The position numbers and the translations under genes were made by a program. The notes beneath the pieces were generated by a model. The model saw only the letters and a program-made list of their open reading frames with translations. It was not told the DNA's origin and ran no database searches. A stretch of DNA of 37,838 bases from Arthrobacter sp. (GTDB lineage Bacteria; Actinomycetota; Actinomycetes; Actinomycetales; Micrococcaceae), in the NCBI GenBank assembly GCA_030146405.1, contig JASLBS010000194.1:1-37838 (forward strand), given 5' to 3'. Below are positions 31,180 through 37,838 of this stretch, in pieces; within the stretch, counting starts at the first letter, position 1; the number at the start of each line of letters is the position of its first letter.

Positions 31180-31854
31180 ATGGATCCCAGAAGCCGCCAG
31201 CAGGGCACACCGCCGGCCCACCGCCTGCGCCGCATGCTGCATCGACGCAAACGCCTCATCGCCTGCCTGCTGTTCTGCGCTGCCGCAGGGATCGCTGTCG
31301 AGTCCCTGGTCGGGGACTCCAGCACCACTGCGGTTGTCAGCGCCTCCCGGGACCTGGCCGTGGGTACCGTCCTCACCGAGTCCGATCTCAGCGTGGTCGA
31401 ATTACCGGTGGAGGTCGTGGCGGACCATGGTTTCGATCACCCGGGCGAGGTGGTGGGTCAACAGCTCGCGGTTCCGCTTCCGAAGGGGTTCCCGCTGCCG
31501 CCCACCGCGGTCGTCGGAGAGGGGCTGCTGACGGGGACTGCGCCGGGCACCGTGGCCGTGCCCCTCCGGCCTGCCGACCCCAGCACGGTCCGGATCCTCG
31601 CGCCGGGTCAACTCGTGGACGTGATCCTCCGGACCGGGAACGGCTACGACGTCGCCGCCGACTCCACGGTGCTCGCGCGCTCCGCCCCGGTCCTCTGGAT
31701 CGCGCCGGCCGGAACCGGTACCGGTGGCATGTGGTCCGGCGGAGGCGACGAGAGTGGTCTCGTGGTCGTCGCCGCCGGCCCCGAGGACGCGGCGTCACTG
31801 GCCGGCGCCTCGAGTTCGGGGGACGTCCACCTCATCCTGACCAGCGGCCAGTGA
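31180..31854 (+). CDS. SAF-domain membrane-anchored protein (CpaB/RcpC-like), 224 aa
   Basis: A basic N-tail (RLRRMLHRRKR) and one membrane helix (LIACLLFCAAAGIAVESLVG, 26-45) lead into an extracytoplasmic SAF domain (about 50-110: VVSASRDLAVGTVLTESDLS and QQLAVPLPKGFPLPPTAVVG). A second beta-rich half follows (VAVPLRPADPSTVRILAPGQ, LVDVILRT). SAF domains of this type occur in Flp-pilus assembly protein CpaB and in flagellar P-ring chaperone FlgA. No other pilus gene is nearby, so the role is unknown. It follows the Ruc-like gene's terminator and has its own palindromic promoter region; convergent with the helicase gene. Confidence 0.82.
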   Translation: MDPRSRQQGTPPAHRLRRMLHRRKRLIACLLFCAAAGIAVESLVGDSSTTAVVSASRDLAVGTVLTESDLSVVELPVEVVADHGFDHPGEVVGQQLAVPLPKGFPLPPTAVVGEGLLTGTAPGTVAVPLRPADPSTVRILAPGQLVDVILRTGNGYDVAADSTVLARSAPVLWIAPAGTGTGGMWSGGGDESGLVVVAAGPEDAASLAGASSSGDVHLILTSGQ

Positions 31855-31883
31855 GTCCTACCGGCTCGCCCGACCCGCCAGGC

Positions 31884-34800
31884 TCAGCCCCAGTGCGGCG
31901 GACGCTGCTCCCGGAGCCATTCGTCGTGATTGTCCTCGGAATCACCCCAGGCCCTCGGAGAGTCCTCCCCTGCCAGACGGGGAACCGCCGGAGCAGCGTC
32001 GTCCTCCTGACCCACGTTGATCCCGCGGTCCGGGTGCTGCTCGTCCTTCCGCATCCTGGCGGCATCCTTCCGTGTGCGGGGGTGGTCCGAGGTCTCACGT
32101 GGCGGCAGACCGATCAGGCCTGCGGCCCGTTCGGCGCAGCCGTCAGGATCGGTGAAGACCTCGATGGTCCAGAGCGGCATGTACCGCCAGCCCATCCGCT
32201 CGAGCACCTGCGGGCGGAGCCTGCTCCGCTCGCGGACCGACATCGCACCGTACCGCGGGGTGCCGTCCGACTCGATGGCCAGGGGCGCCGGGCGCTCGTC
32301 CTGCACTGCGGCGGCGCTGCCGTCCGTCCGAAGATCCGCCGGCCGCACCGCGACGATGTCCAGCACGCCCGCGTAGTGGTCCTGCACTTCCGCGCCGCGA
32401 TGACGCAGGCGATCCACGAGGTCCGCCACGAGGGGGTCCTCGTTCCCGGTGGACGTCGGGGCGGGCGCCTGTGCGCTGCCGCCGAGCTCACGCTGGAGCA
32501 GCTCGAAGAAGTCCGTAGCCCCGGTGGTGAGGCGTTCGGGATCAAGATCGGAGGGCTGGAAGCAAGTCAGGACGTGCAGCAGCCTGCGTGCCCGGGTCAT
32601 CGCCATGACGAAGTGGCGCCGGCCGTCGGGACCGGACAGCGGTCCGAAGGTGTGCAGGGTACGCCCGTGCGGGGTCCTGCCGAATCCGAGGGAGAAGATG
32701 ATGTCGTCGCGGACCAGGCCACCGGCGCGCTCCACCGGCACCACACGGAATGCTTCCCGCCCGGGGGTGAAGAAGCCCGAGGCCCAGGGGAACTGCGTCA
32801 TCTGCAGCCGGATGGCCTCCCCCACCCGTGCGGCGTGCCGCGTACTGGCGGTCACCACGGCGAGGGAGGAGTTCGGGCGGCGACGGATGTGCTCGAACAC
32901 CAGCTCGACCACCCGCTTGACCTCGACGTCCACGCTCTCCACGCCGTCGTGCTCCGAGCTCGGCATCCCCGTACCGTTCGGCAGGTACTCCACCACGAGC
33001 CCCCGGCCCTCCCCGGTCACCTCCGAGGCCTGCGGAAGCCGCGAGAGCTGGCCACCGTAGAAGGAGTCGCTGAGGTAGGTGTCGAGGCTGCGATCGACGC
33101 CACGGTAGATCTGGTTCAGGCCCCTGATCGGCAGGATCCGGCGCAGCGAATCGAAGGCACTCGGCAGTGCCTCGAGGGTGGAGGCACGATCGGCCGACTG
33201 CACCTCGATACTGAATCGCGTAGGAGCGGCAAGCCGGTCGTCGCCGAAGACGATCACCTGTGCCGAGCGCGCCACGCAGGGGACCGCGCTCTGCAGCGAC
33301 ATCGACTCGCCGTCGAGGATCACCGCGGTGTCGAACCGGTGGCGATCGGGCACGGTGCCACGCACGGTGAGCGGGCTGACGGCCCAGATGGGGAGGAGCG
33401 AGGAGGTGAGGTCCCGGTGGAGGCGGGTGAAGACCTCGAGGGTCAGGGAGCCACCCTTCAGCTCCTCGCGGAGCCGTTCGGCATCGGCCGGGTGGGTGGC
33501 CACGGCCGCGCGCCAGCGCTCGGCCAGAGCCCACCTGATCCGGGCGGGTCCCGACGCGATGTGCGCGTCGTCCGCGAGACGGTACTCCGACTCGAGCTTC
33601 CGCAGGCTGTCGCCGTCCGACATCGCGAGGTAGTCGTCCCCGCTGATCATCGCCTCGAGGGCGGACTGCCACCACGCGAGTTCGAGTTCCTGGCCCACGC
33701 GGTCCGCGGCCACTTCGCGATCCGCGAGATCGTCCAGGAGTTCGCCGAGTCCCTGCTCACGCATCTCGTCCATCAGGAGCGTCCGCTCGGGCAGCGTCTC
33801 CAGGGTCTCGCTGTCGGCCGCGAGGCTCTCCAGCAGGGACTCGAGAGCATCGAGATCCAGGGCGCCGAGATCCGGTCGGCCGCTGGTGGAACGGAGGATC
33901 GAGGTCAGCTCGTCGAGCCGCACCTCCACCGCCCGGTAGGAGGCGTGGATCTCGGCGAGGCCTTCGGGCACCGACGGGTGCTGCTCGCTCAGTGCGTAGC
34001 GGCTCCACCGCGTCCGCTGCTGCTGGACCTCGAGGAGCGAGGTATGGAGATCGGAGATGTGCACACCGGGGCGGATGTACTCCTTGGCCACGCGGCGCAA
34101 CCTGGACCGCGTCATCGAGCTCATCTCGATCTCCCGTTCCTTCCGCCAGGACGACGGCGCTGTGGAGGAGATGAGATCCGTGACCGGGCGGTCGAAGATG
34201 TCCGCCGTGAACTTGTCGAGGCTCTCGCGGACCGCCACGAGGAGTTCCAGCTGCTCGCCCCACTCCCTGAAGGTCCCGCCGAGGGCGATGTGCGAGTGCT
34301 CCGCGACGCGCTGCACCTCACCGCGGAGTGCGGGGATTTCGGTGGAGAGCTGCTTCGCGAGTACATGCGCGTGCTGCGTCTCCTTCCGGTTCAACAGCTG
34401 GGCGCCGTACCAAGGACTCTCGGTGGAGGCCCTGCTGAAACTCCCCAGCTCGGCGGTGCGCTGGAGGCGTTCGGTCAGCTCCCTGCGGTCGGCGATGGAG
34501 TCGAGGACGCTCCGTTTGAGGCGCACCGTGGTGGACGGCGCGGGGTCGAGGGCAGTGAGGCCTGCGAGGGACTGCATCGCCTGGTAGGGGGAACAACCCC
34601 AGCGGCTGCGGATGTTGTGCAGACTCCGCACGTGTTCCAGAAGCTGGTAACGGTGCCCGGTGAGCGTGGAGTGCAGGTTCCCGAGCTCCGGTTCGGTCGA
34701 TTTCTCGTTCCTCACGAGGGCCCGGACCACGGCTTCGCGGAGTTGCGCGGGGCCGGTCTGGCTGCCGACCTGGAGCACGAGGGATCCGAGGTCCAGTTTT

Positions 34801-36014
34801 TCCAGGTCCTGCACGAACTCGTTGAGGGTGCCGCGGCGCTCCGCAGCGACCACCACACGCCGCCCTGCAGCAGCGGCACGCGCGGCGACGTTGAGGGCGG
34901 TCTGCGTCTGACCCGTGCCGGGCGGGGTGGCGACCACGAGGCTCACACCCGCGGACGCGAGATCGAGGACGTCCTGCTGCGCGCGGTCGGCGTCGAGGAT
35001 CAGCAGTTCCTCGGCCGGATCGCGTTCGTCGGCCCGCGGGAAGGAGAGCTTCTCACCCGCCGAGGCGAGGGTCGCTGCACCATGGGCATCGTCCCGGGCC
35101 GCCGCCATGAGCGCCGAGAGGACGGGATGGTCCGGTCGGAGTGCAGGATCACCCTTGACTCCGGCGAGGTCGGCGAACGTCGCCGCGAGGACACGGTGCT
35201 CCACGGACATGCCGCGCACGCCCGCGCTCAGGATGCGCATACGTTCGAGGACGGGGTGCGGGTCGAAACGTGCCGTGCCGTAGGCCAACCGGGCGATGGC
35301 CACGGGATCGAGATCGAGTCCCTGATGGTGGCGCAGGTGACGGACGAGGGCCGGGTTCATCCTCGCCTGCTCCGTGATCTGCAGTTCGTAGTCGTCCTGG
35401 GAGGGGTGCACCGTCAGGGACACCGCCGTGAGGAGCACCGGTGCGTTCAGCGTCTCGGACCGGCCGGTGGCGTCCTGCACCCGCCAGCTCGCCGTACCCG
35501 CCGCGAGGTAGCCGACGTCGATACCCCGCTCGGTCCCGAGTTCGAAGATCTTCGCGCGGAGCACGCGCGCTGCGGCTTTGGCCGCGCTGTACTGGACGGG
35601 GTCGCGCAGCAGGGTGGACAGACGCGTGCGGCGCCCTGCCATCATCTGCGCGAGACCGGAGGGGTGCGCGTGCGTCAGGTCGATGCTCGTTCCGGCGGAG
35701 GGGCGGAAGTGGAGCAGTGTGTCACCGCTCGCCTGCGGGCCGAGGCCGTCGAGCCAGGGCTCGAGGAAGTCCTGTGCTGAGGATTCGTCGGAGGACGGGG
35801 CCGACGGCGCGGGCTGCTGCCGCTGCGGGTGCCCCGTCTGCTGCGACGGTTCAGGCTGCTGCGACGATTCCGTCTGCTGCGCCTGTGGTCGGGAGCCCTG
35901 CTCGTTCTCCTGAGGTCGGTCCCTCGGTGTCTCTACCGCATCCCGAGGATCCTGCTCTGGCACGATCGCCTTCTTCCCTACATTGTCTCGTGCTGATCTC
36001 GACCAGATTGGCAT
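31884..36014 (-). CDS. DUF4011 - SF1-type helicase - Vsr-like nuclease fusion, 1376 aa
   Basis: Large multidomain protein. A Gln/Pro/Ser-rich disordered N-tail (about 20-85) precedes a DUF4011-like domain (about 90-310; APVLLTAVSLTVHPSQDDYE, then MNPALVRHLRHHQG). The first RecA-like domain has PPGTGQTQT at 364-372: the Walker A lysine position is Gln369. A long helical insert (about 430-860) follows. Motif II is ILDGESMSLQ (Asp901, Glu903; DGES in place of DEAS/DEAQ), motif III VIVFGDDRLAAPTRF, then SFYGGQLSRLP and the VMAMTRARR of motif VI. The C-terminus has AIESDGTPRYG (Glu1248, Asp1250), with RPQVLERMGWRYMPLWTIEV as in Vsr/PD-(D/E)XK nucleases. ATG 36014 has GGAAGAC just ahead. Such fusions are known from predicted defence (Hhe) genes; the role here is unproven. 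Confidence 0.85.
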   Translation of the reverse strand: MPIWSRSARDNVGKKAIVPEQDPRDAVETPRDRPQENEQGSRPQAQQTESSQQPEPSQQTGHPQRQQPAPSAPSSDESSAQDFLEPWLDGLGPQASGDTLLHFRPSAGTSIDLTHAHPSGLAQMMAGRRTRLSTLLRDPVQYSAAKAAARVLRAKIFELGTERGIDVGYLAAGTASWRVQDATGRSETLNAPVLLTAVSLTVHPSQDDYELQITEQARMNPALVRHLRHHQGLDLDPVAIARLAYGTARFDPHPVLERMRILSAGVRGMSVEHRVLAATFADLAGVKGDPALRPDHPVLSALMAAARDDAHGAATLASAGEKLSFPRADERDPAEELLILDADRAQQDVLDLASAGVSLVVATPPGTGQTQTALNVAARAAAAGRRVVVAAERRGTLNEFVQDLEKLDLGSLVLQVGSQTGPAQLREAVVRALVRNEKSTEPELGNLHSTLTGHRYQLLEHVRSLHNIRSRWGCSPYQAMQSLAGLTALDPAPSTTVRLKRSVLDSIADRRELTERLQRTAELGSFSRASTESPWYGAQLLNRKETQHAHVLAKQLSTEIPALRGEVQRVAEHSHIALGGTFREWGEQLELLVAVRESLDKFTADIFDRPVTDLISSTAPSSWRKEREIEMSSMTRSRLRRVAKEYIRPGVHISDLHTSLLEVQQQRTRWSRYALSEQHPSVPEGLAEIHASYRAVEVRLDELTSILRSTSGRPDLGALDLDALESLLESLAADSETLETLPERTLLMDEMREQGLGELLDDLADREVAADRVGQELELAWWQSALEAMISGDDYLAMSDGDSLRKLESEYRLADDAHIASGPARIRWALAERWRAAVATHPADAERLREELKGGSLTLEVFTRLHRDLTSSLLPIWAVSPLTVRGTVPDRHRFDTAVILDGESMSLQSAVPCVARSAQVIVFGDDRLAAPTRFSIEVQSADRASTLEALPSAFDSLRRILPIRGLNQIYRGVDRSLDTYLSDSFYGGQLSRLPQASEVTGEGRGLVVEYLPNGTGMPSSEHDGVESVDVEVKRVVELVFEHIRRRPNSSLAVVTASTRHAARVGEAIRLQMTQFPWASGFFTPGREAFRVVPVERAGGLVRDDIIFSLGFGRTPHGRTLHTFGPLSGPDGRRHFVMAMTRARRLLHVLTCFQPSDLDPERLTTGATDFFELLQRELGGSAQAPAPTSTGNEDPLVADLVDRLRHRGAEVQDHYAGVLDIVAVRPADLRTDGSAAAVQDERPAPLAIESDGTPRYGAMSVRERSRLRPQVLERMGWRYMPLWTIEVFTDPDGCAERAAGLIGLPPRETSDHPRTRKDAARMRKDEQHPDRGINVGQEDDAAPAVPRLAGEDSPRAWGDSEDNHDEWLREQRPPHWG

Positions 36015-36074
36015 GTCTTCCAAGCTATCCGAAAAGCGATCGGACCCCGCGGATAGCAACGCGGCCCGGACGGA

Positions 36075-36099
36075 CCGGAGGGGGTTGAACCCCCTCCGG
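36075..36099 (-). terminator. guaA terminator hairpin
   Basis: CCGGAGGGGG-TTGAA-CCCCCTCCGG is a perfect 10-bp stem with a 5-nt loop, seven bases past the guaA stop on the minus strand. It separates guaA from the helicase gene, whose start is 60 bp further. Confidence 0.8.
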
Positions 36100-36106
36100 A
36101 ATCCGT

Positions 36107-37693
36107 CTACTCCCATTCGATGGTTCCGGGTGGCTTGCTCGTCACGTCGAGCACTACCCGGTTGACGCCGTCCACCTCGTTGGTGATGCGGTTCGAGATC
36201 CTGGCCAGGAGATCGTACGGCAGGCGTGACCAGTCCGCCGTCATGGCGTCCTCGCTGGACACCGGGCGCAGGACGATCGGGTGCCCGTACGTGCGCCCGT
36301 CACCCTGGACCCCCACGCTCCGTACGTCCGCGAGGAGGACCACCGGCATCTGCCACACCTCGTTGTCGAGGCCGGCGGCCGTGAGCTCCGCCCGTGCGAT
36401 GGCGTCGGCCTTCCGCAGGAGCTCGAGGCGTTCCTGGGTGATGTCGCCGACGATCCGGATACCGAGGCCCGGACCAGGGAAGGGCTGGCGTCCCACGATC
36501 TCTGCCGGCAGGCCGAGCTGCGCTCCGACGGCGCGCACCTCGTCCTTGAAGAGGGCACGCAGCGGCTCGACGAGTTCGAACTGGAGGTCCTCCGGGAGGC
36601 CTCCCACATTGTGGTGGCTCTTGATGTTCGCCGCTCCCTCACCGCCACCGGACTCGACGACGTCGGGGTAGAGCGTTCCCTGCACCAGGAAGCGGATGGG
36701 CTCGCCGTCGGCGGCCGCCTCACGCACGATGGCGCGTTCTGCCTCCTCGAAGGCCCGGATGAATTCGCGGCCGATGATCTTGCGCTTGGTCTCCGGATCG
36801 GAGACCCCGGCGAGCGCTTCGAGGAATCGCTTCTGCTCGTTCGCCACGTAGAGCTTCACCCCGGTGGCGGAGACGAAGTCGCGTTCCACCTGTTCCGCCT
36901 CGCCCTCGCGGAGGAGCCCGTGGTCCACGAAGACGCAGGTGAGCTGGTTGCCGACCGCACGCTGGACGAGCGCCGCGGCGACGGCCGAGTCCACTCCACC
37001 GGAGAGCCCGCAGATCACCCGGGAGTCCCCGATCTGCTCGCGGATCCGCTCGATCTGTTCCTCGAGGATGTCCCGCGTGGTCCAGTCCCGCTCCAGCCGT
37101 GCCCCCTTGAAGAGGAAGTTCTCGATGACGGTCTGGCCGTGCTCGGAGTGCTTGACCTCGGGGTGCCACTGCACGCCGTAGAGGCCCCGCTCCTCATCGG
37201 CGAAGGCGGCTACGGGGGCACCGGCCGTGCTGGCGAGCACCTCGAAGCCCTCCGGGGCGGCCTGCACGCTGTCGCCATGGCTCATCCAGGCATTCTGCTG
37301 GTTCGGCGTACCGCTCAGGATCGATCGGGATTCGCCGTCGGAGCGGACGTCGGTGGAGCCGTACTCCCTCAGGCCGGTCTTGGCCACGGTGCCACCGAGC
37401 ACGGAGGCCATCGCCTGGAATCCGTAGCAGATTCCGAGGACGGGCACGCCGGCGTCGAACAGCGCGGGCTCCACGGTGGGGGCACCCTCGGCATAGACGC
37501 TGGAGGGACCACCGGAGAGGATGATCGCCCGGGGGTTCTTCGCGAGGATCTCCTGCGTGCTGAGCGTGTGCGGCACGATCTCGGAGTAGACATCGGCTTC
37601 ACGGACGCGCCGGGCGATCAGCTGGGCGTACTGCGCGCCGTAGTCCACGACGAGGACCGGGCGGTGTTCGGAGCCGTTCTCGGGGGTAGTCAC
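36107..37693 (-). CDS. guaA: GMP synthase (glutamine-hydrolysing), 528 aa
   Basis: Converts XMP to GMP with glutamine and ATP. The class I glutaminase domain (about 12-200) has nucleophile Cys89 in GICYGFQAM and His177/Glu179 in QWHPEV. The ATP-pyrophosphatase domain has the PP-loop GLSGGVDSAVAA (229-240). The C-terminal dimerisation/XMP domain includes GRQPFPGPGLGIRIVG and ends KPPGTIEWE, the invariant GMP-synthase terminus. Full length. GTG start at 37693; TATTGT lies six bases upstream with no ribosome site, so a leaderless mRNA is likely. A single gene with its own terminator. Confidence 0.98.
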   Translation of the reverse strand: MTTPENGSEHRPVLVVDYGAQYAQLIARRVREADVYSEIVPHTLSTQEILAKNPRAIILSGGPSSVYAEGAPTVEPALFDAGVPVLGICYGFQAMASVLGGTVAKTGLREYGSTDVRSDGESRSILSGTPNQQNAWMSHGDSVQAAPEGFEVLASTAGAPVAAFADEERGLYGVQWHPEVKHSEHGQTVIENFLFKGARLERDWTTRDILEEQIERIREQIGDSRVICGLSGGVDSAVAAALVQRAVGNQLTCVFVDHGLLREGEAEQVERDFVSATGVKLYVANEQKRFLEALAGVSDPETKRKIIGREFIRAFEEAERAIVREAAADGEPIRFLVQGTLYPDVVESGGGEGAANIKSHHNVGGLPEDLQFELVEPLRALFKDEVRAVGAQLGLPAEIVGRQPFPGPGLGIRIVGDITQERLELLRKADAIARAELTAAGLDNEVWQMPVVLLADVRSVGVQGDGRTYGHPIVLRPVSSEDAMTADWSRLPYDLLARISNRITNEVDGVNRVVLDVTSKPPGTIEWE

Positions 37694-37699
37694 CCGTCA

Positions 37700-37705
37700 A
37701 CAATA
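37700..37705 (-). promoter_or_regulatory. Predicted leaderless -10 box, guaA
   Basis: Minus-strand TATTGT lies six bases before GTG 37693. The remaining 133 bp to the right edge show no gene that I can support. Confidence 0.5.
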
Positions 37706-37838
37706 GTCGCCGTCCATCGGCGCCGCACATCAGCTCCCGCGGGGACCGCGGACGGCTGAGAGGGCTTCGCACGCTCCCGCGACGGCCACCGGACGGCAGC
37801 ACCAGCGTGACCAGCCGGGTCGGCCGGAGCCCGCGTGT

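Noticed and set aside
31731..35780. Very long open frame on the plus strand antisense to the helicase gene
   Set aside because: It is Arg/Gly/Pro/His-rich without family features, has no start signal, and is explained by GC-rich third codon positions of the real gene on the minus strand.
1..37838. CRISPR array, tRNA/rRNA genes, insertion sequences or prophage
   Set aside because: I looked for regularly spaced repeats, T-loop-like segments, transposase or integrase motifs and phage structural genes, and saw none. Detection by eye is not exhaustive for tRNA.

Overview
The window is high-GC DNA from an actinobacterium, most likely Micrococcales and probably Micrococcaceae (Arthrobacter-like). 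This rests on codon use, on the ychF / rmuC / ispH / xseA / xseB neighbourhood, on the 5-formyltetrahydrofolate cyclo-ligase / galU / rimJ / membrane protein / Ruc-type zinc-ribbon cluster (arranged much like Rv0991c-Rv0996 of Mycobacterium tuberculosis), and on many leaderless promoters of TANNNT type. The taxon is an inference from recalled families; no search was run.

Layout. 1-1464: 5'-part of an oligopeptide-type ABC lipoprotein (runs off the left edge). 1.8-5.9 kb: a small orphan protein, a cytoplasmic GH3 glycosidase and, convergent with it, a GT28/MGDG-synthase-like glycosyltransferase. 5.9-10.8 kb: a loosely packed accessory stretch with a frameshifted DUF1345 membrane protein, a zinc-ribbon protein, a tiny membrane protein, a coiled-coil orphan, a HAD hydrolase with a variant active site, an ASCH protein and a MORN-repeat protein, separated by long gaps. 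10.8-16.4 kb: core genes ychF, ispH, a membrane protein, xseA and xseB, with a decayed rmuC between ychF and ispH. 16.6-19.6 kb: FNT-family channel, PPK2 and AlaA-type aminotransferase. 19.7-23.3 kb: a complete osmoprotectant (OpuC/ProU-type) ABC operon. 23.5-27.3 kb: BadF/NAG-kinase-like sugar kinase, MFS transporter, divergent Lrp/AsnC regulator and an AlaX-type tRNA-editing protein. 27.3-31.9 kb: membrane protein, GNAT and galU on the minus strand; 5-FCL, a Ruc-like redox chaperone preceded by a CIRCE element, and a SAF-domain protein behind a perfect 15-bp palindrome on the plus strand. 31.9-37.7 kb: a 1376-residue DUF4011-helicase-nuclease protein and guaA.

Most of the window is ordinary core genome. 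The most distinctive points are: (i) a CIRCE operator on a Ruc-like zinc-ribbon chaperone gene; (ii) the giant DUF4011-SF1 helicase-nuclease protein, whose Walker A lysine is Gln and whose motif II reads DGES; (iii) at least ten genes with a TANNNT-type -10 box 6-8 nt before the start codon; (iv) a decayed rmuC and a frameshifted DUF1345 gene; (v) a palindrome over the -10 and start region of the SAF gene. No tRNA, rRNA, CRISPR array, insertion sequence or prophage was recognised.
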